The notes under the pieces: generated by a model
What the model saw: only the letters and a program-made list of their open reading frames with translations
Told to the model about the DNA's origin: nothing
The model's database searches: none
DNA from: Acinetobacter venetianus RAG-1 = CIP 110063
GTDB taxonomy: Bacteria; Pseudomonadota; Gammaproteobacteria; Pseudomonadales; Moraxellaceae
Assembly (NCBI RefSeq): GCF_000368585.1
Contig: NZ_KB849558.1
Span: 1,317,359-1,381,358, forward strand
Direction of reading: 5' to 3'
Length of the DNA stretch: 64,000 bases
Position numbers and translations under genes: made by a program
Shown: piece after piece, positions 17,407 through 25,325 of the stretch
How the letters are laid out: each line of letters opens with the position of its first letter
Numbering within the stretch: position 1 is the stretch's first letter

Positions 17407-17448
17407 ATGTGTTCCAATAAGCCCTCTGTAAACCAAAGGAGGTATTAA
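17407..17448 (+). CDS. possible 13-residue leader peptide
   Basis: ATG 17407 is preceded by AGGAG at ideal spacing and encodes MCSNKPSVNQRRY then TAA. A second strong AAAGGAGG (17436-17442) lies inside its 3' end, but no start codon follows at a usable distance. It could be a leader whose translation exposes or hides the second site, or a remnant. Confidence 0.25.
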   Translation: MCSNKPSVNQRRY

Positions 17449-17728
17449 CTACGTACAAATAATTAGAGAAAAATTCGCCTAAAAGTGGTGAACCTAAAAA
17501 CACACAAACTGCTTAGACTAGATAGTTTCTGGTCATAGGTATATTCGGTTAATAGTTTTATTATATTAATTATATTAGTTATTACTAAATATAATACTCA
17601 CTACTAACACTTATACCTTCATATACTTTCTTCATATTACAACTCTTTCTTTGTTAGCACCACAATGCTGATACGGATAGTTGTTTGTAAAATTTAAGCA
17701 GTGATCAAAACTCAACCAAACTTCTTTC

Positions 17729-17750
17729 CTAGACATCCCAAAATGTCTAG
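17729..17750. repeat. 8-bp perfect inverted repeat upstream of the Gp2-like gene
   Basis: CTAGACAT (17729-17736) and ATGTCTAG (17743-17750) around a CCCAAA loop, 46 bases before the gene. It could be an operator or a hairpin recognised by the initiator-like protein; no T tract follows. Confidence 0.55.
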
Positions 17751-17795
17751 TAGAGATTCATTGTACCTAAAAATCAGGTAAAGGATTAGTAATGA

Positions 17796-19025
17796 GTGAA
17801 AACTACAAGTAGTAATTCCATCGAGTGCGAATTTGACTTCAGCAGCAATGACCGCACCAAAGCAAGCGACTACATGATATGCGAGGAACATGCTGAAACG
17901 TATATTCCTTCATCATATCAAAATAACAAAGCAGTGATCTTATCTCAAGATCACATTCAGAATCGACTGCTATGCATTGTCCGATTCGTTCAAGACTGTA
18001 TTAAGCACCCACAACCTGCAATTCAGGTTGTGCAGTGCGACAAAAATCCAAACGTTTACAGAGCAAAATATAGTGATTGGTTTACACCACACTTTACGCG
18101 TTGGGACGAAATGATGTTCATCGATACAACTGGATTTTATGTTGCCGAAGACATCCAGTGTTTTTTATGGGCAAAGAAGCAATTAGGCTCAAACTTCCCG
18201 ATTCTAAAGGTACTGCTCCCTAGAGACAATCAGGTCCTTACAAATCAAGATGTAGAAGTCTTAAAGTGCCATTCAATGTTCTGCAATGATATTAGAAAGC
18301 ACGCCATGAGTGATGAAATCACTAAGATAAAACGCAAAAGAGAGAAGCAAAGTCAAAAGGATTTTAACAAAGTCACGAAAATGGTTGATATTCTGTTTGA
18401 GCAAAAGAGTAAGCTGATGGTTCTTCGTGTCGACTTATTCTTTAAGCACCCGCCTTCAACGGTTGTGAATGGCATTCACTCTGGTAATCCCATACACAAG
18501 GAGCATTGTTTAGAGCTATTAAAATCCGAAATTAATCATTTTTTCAACAATATCCGACGTAACTCTAAGCTTAACAATATACTCGCATTTTTTATCAAAT
18601 TCGAGCATGGTATGGGTCGAGGTTTTCATGCACATTGTTTGTTTTTTTTAGATGCCAATGAGTTCCAAAATGATTATTTCCACGCACAGCAAATTGGTGA
18701 GTATTGGGTAAAAATAACCAATGGTTTAGGGAGTTTTGAAAACTGTAATCAATCCAAGAAACGCTATAAGTATCCATGCCTTGGCACGATTCATTATACA
18801 GATGCAGAGAAGATTAATAATCTTAAATATTTTCTGATTAGATACTTATGCAAATCTGATCAATATTTCCTCTATAGGCCTTTGGTAGCTTATCGAAGAA
18901 TTCAAGCCACTCAAATAAGTACCTTGTTAAAAAAGCGTAAACACAAAGGACGTCCGCGCAAATATGAGTCCAAGCAAGCAACCAAATCTCGTCAATCACG
19001 GAGTAAAGGTCATGAAGATAAATAA
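17796..19025 (+). CDS. inovirus Gp2 / YagK-YfjJ C-terminal-domain protein, possible replication initiator
   Basis: A 409-residue protein. Residues from about 205 on match the pattern of the YagK/YfjJ-inovirus Gp2 family: KLMVLRVDLFFKH (about 207), FIKFEHGMGRGFHAHCLFFL (about 267-286, with an HxH), WVKITNGLG, and KYFLIRYLCKSDQY near 345. The HxH motif recalls HUH replication endonucleases. The tail is Lys/Arg-rich (KRKHKGRPRKY). The start is odd: a TGA directly precedes GTG 17796, while a better-spaced ATG at 17792 after AAGGA opens a six-codon frame. The stop overlaps the next gene by 14 bases. Role in element replication is inferred. Confidence 0.7.
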   Translation: MKTTSSNSIECEFDFSSNDRTKASDYMICEEHAETYIPSSYQNNKAVILSQDHIQNRLLCIVRFVQDCIKHPQPAIQVVQCDKNPNVYRAKYSDWFTPHFTRWDEMMFIDTTGFYVAEDIQCFLWAKKQLGSNFPILKVLLPRDNQVLTNQDVEVLKCHSMFCNDIRKHAMSDEITKIKRKREKQSQKDFNKVTKMVDILFEQKSKLMVLRVDLFFKHPPSTVVNGIHSGNPIHKEHCLELLKSEINHFFNNIRRNSKLNNILAFFIKFEHGMGRGFHAHCLFFLDANEFQNDYFHAQQIGEYWVKITNGLGSFENCNQSKKRYKYPCLGTIHYTDAEKINNLKYFLIRYLCKSDQYFLYRPLVAYRRIQATQISTLLKKRKHKGRPRKYESKQATKSRQSRSKGHEDK

Positions 19026-20052
19026 ATATCAGGAATATTTTATCGAATGTTCTTTAACAGCTCCATTGAGGTTGGCTGAGAGTGGAAACGGATATCATAT
19101 GCCATCGCTCCAACCACCTCCGATGCCATCGATCGCACCACCATTGATGTTATCATTGCCGCAACATCACACAATTCTTAAGCGCATCCTAACCAAACAA
19201 AGCAATCGGGTATTTAAACATATTCGTCACTTTGGGGATGCACCTCAGTTACACCATACCAGCTTTGGTCGTGATATGTGCCAGTTGATTATGACCAATC
19301 AAAATCATCCGATGTTGAACGGTTCATATCCGTATGTATATGTGAATCCACTCACTAGAGCATTTTCGGACTTAGCCAAACAATATCAGTTAAGTAATAT
19401 ATCTCCATTTTCACCACAATTTGAGGTAGCAGTTGATCGGTCTTGTTCACACCTAAAGGTATCCTCTAAAACTCGTCATTACCTAAGTCAGTCTAAACTT
19501 TGGGAGTCGAGTTTTGATAGAGTTCGCATCAAATATAATCATGCCATTACTCAAATCCTTAAAGAATCAGGTAGTTTTGAATTATACTCCGTTGTTTTAA
19601 AATGTTATTTAAGTCAATCTACCCTATCCACCTATTCAAAAGAGTATCTCTTATTTGATCATAATCTTGAAAAAATCATAAAGACGATTAAAAGCGATGC
19701 AAGCCAAAACAATGTTCTGTCTGTGTTCTCCAAATGGGAAGCAGCTACGTCCAATAGTGTAGATCTTCGCTTAATCTTTGTGGTTAAAAAAGAATATTCT
19801 GATCCAAGCCCGCTTGAACAGTCAGAATTATATGTGTCTTTGCAGCCTTTCATTGATCCCACCGGTATTATCCAAACAAATTGGTCAAAGTTGCCAGAGT
19901 TTTTAGGCATGCCGGAATATGACTGCAATGAATTTAATTTTGGAAAGCGTCTTGAAATTCTTGAATCCTATCTTGTTGGTACTGATTTCTATTGTCGCAT
20001 CGTGGATGAAAAACCTTCTTTTGAGGTGCAGTTTCTTCTGAACTCAGATTAA
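19012..20052 (+). CDS. unknown protein coupled to the Gp2-like gene
   Basis: A 346-residue protein of no recognised family. It overlaps the upstream stop by 14 bases with GGAG at good spacing, so the two are co-translated; an ATG at 18964 is a longer alternative. A Pro/Met-rich linker (about 25-50) precedes a region with alternating charged and hydrophobic segments (about 60-346), including DRVRIKYNHAITQIL and DLRLIFVVKK, which faintly recall the Gp2 fold. A divergent second copy of the initiator-like domain is possible. No membrane segments or signal. Confidence 0.6.
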   Translation: MKINKYQEYFIECSLTAPLRLAESGNGYHMPSLQPPPMPSIAPPLMLSLPQHHTILKRILTKQSNRVFKHIRHFGDAPQLHHTSFGRDMCQLIMTNQNHPMLNGSYPYVYVNPLTRAFSDLAKQYQLSNISPFSPQFEVAVDRSCSHLKVSSKTRHYLSQSKLWESSFDRVRIKYNHAITQILKESGSFELYSVVLKCYLSQSTLSTYSKEYLLFDHNLEKIIKTIKSDASQNNVLSVFSKWEAATSNSVDLRLIFVVKKEYSDPSPLEQSELYVSLQPFIDPTGIIQTNWSKLPEFLGMPEYDCNEFNFGKRLEILESYLVGTDFYCRIVDEKPSFEVQFLLNSD

Positions 20053-20158
20053 TGTTGAGTGTGATTAGCATAAGCACTCACAGAAAGAGTCTACCGCTTG
20101 TCACTCCTCTCATTTTTTGAAAATTGCAACTTAAGAGAAATCTTGTGAGATATTGAAG

Positions 20159-20425
20159 ATGATTGAAAAGTACTATCGAGTGAGAGATTTAGTAAACTAC
20201 CCTGAACGACCTGCTAAAGATTATGTAGATCGTAGAGGTCGTCGCCGAAGACTTTCACATAAACCTGCGAGTACAGGCTTATTAAATATCGCAGAATCGA
20301 CTTTTTGGAAGATGATTCGTCGTGGTGACTTTCCAGAACCGACATACTTAACAGCAAGTATGCCAACTTGGAAAGAAAGCCAGATTAAACATTGGCTTGA
20401 AAAAAAAGAAAATCGAGTCGCATAA
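20159..20425 (+). CDS. AlpA-type helix-turn-helix regulator
   Basis: An 88-residue DNA-binding protein of the AlpA / MerR-like excisionase group. YRVRDLVNY at the start and the segment from LLNIAESTFWKMIRRGDFP to WKESQIKHWLEKK form the classic motif. A basic insertion (DRRGRRRRLSHK, about 26-37) separates the two. In P4-like and satellite elements this protein activates the integrase for excision. ATG 20159 is preferred over TTG 20153. It ends just before a good terminator. Confidence 0.8.
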   Translation: MIEKYYRVRDLVNYPERPAKDYVDRRGRRRRLSHKPASTGLLNIAESTFWKMIRRGDFPEPTYLTASMPTWKESQIKHWLEKKENRVA

Positions 20426-20431
20426 ATACAG

Positions 20432-20460
20432 CCAGCCTATCGACGATAGGCTGGTTTTTT
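20432..20460 (+). terminator. terminator after the AlpA-type gene
   Basis: CCAGCCTAT (20432-20440) pairs with ATAGGCTGG (20446-20454), followed by six T residues. It closes the transcript of the Gp2-like, unknown and AlpA genes. Confidence 0.85.
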
Positions 20461-20831
20461 ATATAGATACTTAAAGTGTAGATTCCATAAGAAATTTATA
20501 TCTTATTACAGTGTTTTCTCCGACCAATATATTATGTACAACATATTGTCTGTACAGAATATTGACAGTTAAGTTAAAGAGACTTATAGTTAATATGCTT
20601 AGTCGCAATTGTAAGAGTAATAAGCTAACTAGTGTCTATCTAAGTATCTAAATTTAATGCCCAAAAGTGAATGACGAAAATACAGCCAGCCATAGTGTCC
20701 AAATGTAATGATCAATGTATCTAAAGAAGTGACCAAAATAGTGCTAAATGAAATGTCAAAATATAGTGGCGAATATCCTACAGATCGTAATTAATGACTT
20801 GTAATGCTTGAGTAATAGGAAAATTAAGACT
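20461..20831. other. intergenic region with direct TGTACA pair and degenerate repeats
   Basis: No gene seen. TGTACA occurs at 20534 and 20551, and the right half contains the degenerate repeats listed separately. It separates the replication-like unit from the toxin-antitoxin pair. Confidence 0.5.
20657..20762 (+). repeat. degenerate ~10-bp repeats, possible transposon-end remnant
   Basis: Four related decamers: ATGCCCAAAA (20657), GTGTCCAAAT (20695), GTGACCAAAA (20729) and ATGTCAAAAT (20753). Arrays of transposase-binding repeats like these occur at ends of IS21-like and Tn7/Tn5090-like elements. No transposase lies nearby, so a relic end or a regulatory array are both possible. Confidence 0.35.
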
Positions 20832-21095
20832 ATGCAAATTTTCACTTATACCGATGCTCGCAATAATCTGAAAACGGTTTTAGACCGTGTTATTGATGAT
20901 TCAGATGTTGCAGTCATTACGAGGAAAGAAGGTCAACATGCAGTTGTAATGGGACAAGACTATTACAACAGTATAATGGAAACATTGTACCTCATGTCTT
21001 CTCCAAGTAATGCAGCGCACTTAGCGAAATCAATTGCAGAATTACGGGCATCTAAAGCAATCGAAAGAGAACTTTTAGATGAAACGGAAGACTAG
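20832..21095 (+). CDS. yefM: YefM/Phd-family antitoxin
   Basis: An 87-residue antitoxin. The N-terminal half (MQIFTYTDARNNLKTVLDRV... AVVMGQDYYNSIMET) is the YefM DNA-binding fold; the C-terminal part binds and neutralises the toxin. ATG 20832 starts the conserved domain; a TTG at 20808 is unlikely. It overlaps the toxin gene by 17 bases, giving coupled translation. It probably represses its own promoter together with YoeB. Confidence 0.92.
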   Translation: MQIFTYTDARNNLKTVLDRVIDDSDVAVITRKEGQHAVVMGQDYYNSIMETLYLMSSPSNAAHLAKSIAELRASKAIERELLDETED

Positions 21096-21342
21096 TTTTA
21101 CCCCAACAGCGTGGGAGGATTATGTGTACTGGCAAAGCCAAGACAAAAAGACTCTCAAACGTATAAATACATTAATCAAAGAATGTCTCCGTACACCCTT
21201 TGAAGGTATTGGCAAGCCTGAACCATTACTCGGTGATTTATCGGGCTTTTGGAGCAGACGAATAGATGAAAAAAATAGATTAGTCTATGAAGTAACTGAT
21301 GTAGCGATAACTATCATTTCTTGTCGTTATCACTACGAATAA
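21079..21342 (+). CDS. yoeB: YoeB-family mRNA-cleaving toxin
   Basis: An 87-residue ribosome-dependent endoribonuclease toxin. Residues corresponding to the E. coli active site are present: E48, R67, H85 and Y86, within PEPLLGDLSGFWSRRI, NRLVYEV and SCRYHYE. Length is normal, so it looks functional. Such pairs stabilise islands against loss. It ends convergent with the integrase gene, with a weak AGCCC/GGGCT hairpin between them (21350-21373). Confidence 0.93.
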   Translation: MKRKTSFTPTAWEDYVYWQSQDKKTLKRINTLIKECLRTPFEGIGKPEPLLGDLSGFWSRRIDEKNRLVYEVTDVAITIISCRYHYE

Positions 21343-21434
21343 ATGAGAAGCCCTGACTTAGTGTTGGGGCTTTTGGCTTCAGCATAAATGACTTTAGCAA
21401 CGCCAACAGGGTTTAGTTTTCCATTTTCTTTTTA

Positions 21435-22646
21435 TCATTGTGGCAGTAGCAACGATTCCAAATAATCAGCCCACTCCTGCATCATCGCCCGACGACTATT
21501 TAAAAACTTAGTTCTGTTGTAGGCTGTGCCATTGTTGTCTTTTACCTTATGGGCTAACTGGTGTTCAATAAAGTCCACACGCTGCTCTAGAATCTCATCC
21601 AGCATAGTTCGAGCAGTTGCTCTAAAGCCATGTGCTGTCTGCTCACCACCATAGCCCAAGCGTTTTAAAGCGGAGTTAATGGTATTGTCAGAAATAATGG
21701 TTTTACCATCCCGCCCCACAAAGATGTATTCGCTGTAAGGATGCAGATCAATAATTGACTCAATCAAGTCAAAGGCTTGATCTGACAATGGCACAATATG
21801 AAGTTGTTTGGTTTTACTGGCAGTAAATTTAAAGCAACGCTCTTCACGATAGAAATAGTCTTTCTTCAGCTTGCGTATCTCTCCTGGGCGTTGAAAAGTC
21901 AGTACAGAGATTTTCAGTGCTACCTGCGTGGTCAATAAACAACGTGTATAAAGCTTAGAATAGTTCCAAATTTTATTCAGCATTGGAGCTAGGTCTTGCT
22001 CTTCTGTCACGGCTGCAAAGTTTCCACCCTGTGGTTTTGGTAATTCAATATCTTCAATCGGATTATATTGAATCAGCTTTTTCTTACGTGCTGATTTAAA
22101 GATTTGGTTCAAGTCTGATTTAAGCCGTTTAGCAACAGATAAAGCCCCACGCTCAATAATACGCTTAAAGACCTTAATCTCAAGAATTTCTAGGGTAAGC
22201 TGTGGAAAGGTTAAATCACCAATGTAGGGATAAGCATCATGCTTTAAACGACGGATCGTCTCTTCATCCTGTTTTTGCTCTAGCTCACGTTTATACAACC
22301 ATGCTTCAGCGACGATACGAAAGGTGTTTTCTGCTTCTTTCTGTTTCTGAGACTTGGTTTCAATCCGCTCCATTGCTGGATCAATACCCTGCTTGATGAG
22401 TTTCTTATATTCATCACGAATAGTACGAGCATCATCTAACGAAACTTCAGGGTAAGTACCCAAAGATAAATCGTTGCGCTTGCCTAAGAATGGGCGTGTG
22501 TAATTGAAGATCCAGTACTTGCTACCACTTTGATCAATACGCAGATACAGATTTCCACCATCTGACAGCTTATACATCTTGTCAGGATCAGGTTTAGCTT
22601 TTTTAACCTGTAAAGCACTAAGCTTGTTGATTCCACGAGTCGCCAT
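21435..22646 (-). CDS. int: P4-type tyrosine integrase
   Basis: A 403-residue site-specific recombinase with the N-terminal DUF4102 arm-binding domain (LSALQVKKAKP...LSDGGNLYLRI), a core-binding domain (about 105-205) and a catalytic domain with R253 (QRPGE), H339 and R342 (HGFRATAR), H366 (HQLAHKV) and nucleophile Y376. All catalytic residues are present. It lies directly beside the 3' end of tRNA-Ser(UGA), the expected attachment site. The ATG at 22646 has no ribosome site and sits 11 bases after an intrinsic terminator, so expression is probably tightly limited. Confidence 0.95.
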   Translation of the reverse strand: MATRGINKLSALQVKKAKPDPDKMYKLSDGGNLYLRIDQSGSKYWIFNYTRPFLGKRNDLSLGTYPEVSLDDARTIRDEYKKLIKQGIDPAMERIETKSQKQKEAENTFRIVAEAWLYKRELEQKQDEETIRRLKHDAYPYIGDLTFPQLTLEILEIKVFKRIIERGALSVAKRLKSDLNQIFKSARKKKLIQYNPIEDIELPKPQGGNFAAVTEEQDLAPMLNKIWNYSKLYTRCLLTTQVALKISVLTFQRPGEIRKLKKDYFYREERCFKFTASKTKQLHIVPLSDQAFDLIESIIDLHPYSEYIFVGRDGKTIISDNTINSALKRLGYGGEQTAHGFRATARTMLDEILEQRVDFIEHQLAHKVKDNNGTAYNRTKFLNSRRAMMQEWADYLESLLLPQ

Positions 22647-22657
22647 AATTCAGACAT

Positions 22658-22695
22658 AAAAAAATGCAGTAAGAAACAATCTTACTGCATTTTTT
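22658..22695. terminator. bidirectional terminator between tRNA-Ser and int
   Basis: ATGCAGTAAG (22664-22673) pairs with CTTACTGCAT (22681-22690), flanked by seven A residues and six T residues. On the minus strand it would stop tRNA transcription just before the integrase start codon. Confidence 0.85.
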
Positions 22696-22814
22696 ACTAC
22701 TTTATAACTACCGATTGGCGTAGTGCGTCACGGCTTGTCATATCGTATATTTCCAACTTTAACCTTATAAATCAAAATCTTATATAGTGTTAAACAGTGT
22801 CAGAAATTTGAATT

Positions 22815-22904
22815 TGGCGGAAGCGGTGAGATTCGAACTCACGGAGGACTCACACCCTCGTCGGTTTTCAAGACCGGTGCATTAAACCGCTCTGCCACGC
22901 TTCC
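22815..22904 (-). tRNA. tRNA-Ser (anticodon UGA)
   Basis: A 90-base class II tRNA including an encoded 3' CCA. The anticodon loop CTTGAAA gives UGA, a long variable arm is present, and TTCGAATC marks the T arm. Its 3' end is the island attachment site; the gene is intact. Confidence 0.95.
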
Positions 22905-22913
22905 ATGTGCGTA

Positions 22914-22942
22914 AGAATACAAAGCTTGTTTCCTTTATTCAA
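22914..22942 (-). promoter_or_regulatory. sigma-70 promoter of tRNA-Ser
   Basis: On the minus strand TTGAAT (22942-22937) and TATTCT (22919-22914) are separated by exactly 17 bases, ending 9 bases before the tRNA 5' end. Confidence 0.75.
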
Positions 22943-22990
22943 GAAAAATTTAACTGCAATGTATTCAAATGCATATTGTTTCATCAATTC

Positions 22991-25021
22991 TTAAAGTTTA
23001 GCTGCTAATTCAGCGCCATCACGAATTGCACGTTTCGCATCTAACTCAGCAGCGAGCTTTGCACCACCAATAATATGATAATTCGCAATTGTGTTTTCAC
23101 CGTCTTTCGGCATTAAATCTTTAACAGATTCCTGACCAGCACAAACAACAATCGTATCAACACGCAATAATTGATCATGTCCATTATGCTCGATCCATAA
23201 ACCTTCATCAGTCACGGCCTTATATTGCACGCCACGTAACATGCGCACTGCATGCTTTTTCAATTGTGCACGATGTACCCAACCTGATGTTTTACCGAGT
23301 CCAATACCAAGTGGTGTTGTTTTACGTTGCAATAGGTAGATTTGGCGAACTGGTCTTTCCACTTCTGGGCGTTGCATACCACCTTCAGAAATATAATTTG
23401 GACTTGGGTCAACGCCCCATTCACGCTGCCACTCATTCAAAGGTTGCGGTTGAGGCTGATGTGTTGGTTTTAATAAGAACTCAGAAACATCAAATCCAAT
23501 ACCTCCAGCTCCAACTACAGCAACATTATGACCTACTGGCGCACCACGTAATACTTCAGCATATGACAATACTTGCGGGGCTGTACTTCCTTGAATTTTT
23601 AAAGCACGAGGAACAACACCAGTTGCTACAATAACTTCATCAAAGCCTTCTCGTTCAAGTTGCTCACGGCTTACTTTCGTATTCAACCGAACATCCACAC
23701 CTGTTTGCTTAAGCTGAACTTTGAAATAACGAATCGTTTCATGGAATTCTTCTTTACCAGGAACGACTTTGGCTAAATTGAATTGCCCACCCACATCATT
23801 ATTTGCTTCGAATAATGTCACTGCATGACCACGACTTGCCGCAACCGTTGCAGCAGACATCCCAGCAACACCACCACCAACCACAGCAACACGCTTTGGT
23901 TTCTTGGTTTTGATATAAACCAATTCCGTCTCAAAACATGCTTGTGGATTGACTAAACAGCTTACACGTTGATTTTTAAATGCATGATCCAAACATGCTT
24001 GGTTACATGCGATACAAGTATTAATTTCATCAACACGATTGGTCGCAGTTTTATTTACCCAATACGGATCAGCAAGGAATGGACGCGCCATTTGCACCAT
24101 ATCAGCCTGACCTGAAGCAACAATTTGCTCAGCGACATCCGGCATATTAATACGATTCGATGCAATCACTGGTACAGAAACATGCTGTTTAACCACGGCG
24201 GTATAATCAACAAATGCTGCACGAGGAACAGACGTTACGATGGTTGGAACACGCGCTTCATGCCAGCCAATTCCCGTATTCAATAATGTGATTCCTGCTT
24301 TTTCTAATGCTTTAGCAACAGCAATTACCTCTTGCATGGTATTACCATCATGTACTAAATCGAGCATCGATAAACGGAAGCAAATAATGAATTTCTCGCC
24401 AACTTTGGCACGAATTGCTTTTACGATTTCAACAGGAAAACGCATACGGTTTTCAATATCACCGCCCCAGCGATCAGTACGCTTATTGACATGGTTACTG
24501 AGGAATTGATTAATTAAATAACCCTCAGACCCCATAATTTCGATACCATCATAACCCGCTTTTTTCGCCAAGCTAGAACAACGTGCATAGTCCTCAATCG
24601 TTGCCAAAATCTGAGAGTCTGACATTTGTCTCGGTTTGAATGGGTTAATTGGTGCTTGAATCGGAGATGACGAAACAGAGAAAGGATGATAACCATAACG
24701 ACCAGAATGCAAAATTTGCATCAAAATTTTTGCGCCATGCTTATGTACAGCATGCGTCACAAGCCGATGATGCGGAATATCCGCTAAGCTATTCATCGTT
24801 CCGCCAGCAGGTAGTAACCAACCTTGACGGTTCGGAGAAATACCACCGGTAATAATTAGACCAACACCACCCTTAGCTCGCTCACCAAAATATGCTGCAA
24901 GTTTTGGGTAATTATAAAAACGATCTTCTAAACCGGAGTGCATAGAGCCCATTACGACACGGTTTTTAATAGTAGTAAAACCCAAATGTAATGGTTTTAG
25001 AATATTTGCATAGCTAGTCAT
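22991..25021 (-). CDS. fadH: NADPH-dependent 2,4-dienoyl-CoA reductase
   Basis: A 676-residue flavo-iron-sulfur enzyme that reduces 2,4-dienoyl-CoA during beta-oxidation of unsaturated fatty acids; E. coli FadH is about 672 residues. An Old-Yellow-Enzyme TIM barrel (about 1-330) is followed by the 4Fe-4S ligands C336, C339, C343 and C355, then FAD (VGGGVAGMSAA) and NADPH (VGAGGIGFDV) Rossmann motifs. ATG 25021 has AAGGA at good spacing and starts the conserved domain; earlier in-frame starts add unrelated residues. It is transcribed alone, towards the tRNA. Related NADH:flavin oxidoreductases cannot be fully excluded. Confidence 0.92.
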   Translation of the reverse strand: MTSYANILKPLHLGFTTIKNRVVMGSMHSGLEDRFYNYPKLAAYFGERAKGGVGLIITGGISPNRQGWLLPAGGTMNSLADIPHHRLVTHAVHKHGAKILMQILHSGRYGYHPFSVSSSPIQAPINPFKPRQMSDSQILATIEDYARCSSLAKKAGYDGIEIMGSEGYLINQFLSNHVNKRTDRWGGDIENRMRFPVEIVKAIRAKVGEKFIICFRLSMLDLVHDGNTMQEVIAVAKALEKAGITLLNTGIGWHEARVPTIVTSVPRAAFVDYTAVVKQHVSVPVIASNRINMPDVAEQIVASGQADMVQMARPFLADPYWVNKTATNRVDEINTCIACNQACLDHAFKNQRVSCLVNPQACFETELVYIKTKKPKRVAVVGGGVAGMSAATVAASRGHAVTLFEANNDVGGQFNLAKVVPGKEEFHETIRYFKVQLKQTGVDVRLNTKVSREQLEREGFDEVIVATGVVPRALKIQGSTAPQVLSYAEVLRGAPVGHNVAVVGAGGIGFDVSEFLLKPTHQPQPQPLNEWQREWGVDPSPNYISEGGMQRPEVERPVRQIYLLQRKTTPLGIGLGKTSGWVHRAQLKKHAVRMLRGVQYKAVTDEGLWIEHNGHDQLLRVDTIVVCAGQESVKDLMPKDGENTIANYHIIGGAKLAAELDAKRAIRDGAELAAKL

Positions 25022-25325
25022 GGTATTCCTTCTATATTTTTGGCTTTGCAACTTGTTGCATAGTACTTTAATACTTTTTTGCTCATTTGGGATGACTGAT
25101 AAAAAACTTTTCGGTGTTGAAAATGTCAATTTTGCATGTAAATTCGACGAATTCCAGTCTAAGTTGCAGATCAGCAACGTTACGTTTAAAAATAAAAAAA
25201 GTCAGCCATGCAAAACATGACTGACATTCTGACTTCTTTTATATGATTATTTACAATTTCTTTATCTTTTGAAGAATGCTAGTAAAAAAGTCTATTAAAG
25301 TTTTTAATTGATAAAATTAAATCTC

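Larger units (their letters stand above)
16855..17795. other. very AT-rich non-coding stretch, candidate replication origin
   Basis: About 940 bases without a real gene. It contains a perfect DnaA-box consensus (16874-16882), two one-mismatch copies (TTTTCCACA near 17108; TTATCCATA on the minus strand near 17212), long A/T runs, a tiny ORF with a strong ribosome site (17407) and an 8-bp perfect hairpin (17729-17750) just before the Gp2-like gene. This resembles an origin next to its initiator; direct iterons were not found. Confidence 0.4.

Noticed and set aside
22815..22904. tRNA-Ser gene damaged by island insertion
   Set aside because: All arms and the CCA end are intact; integration kept a full 3' end.
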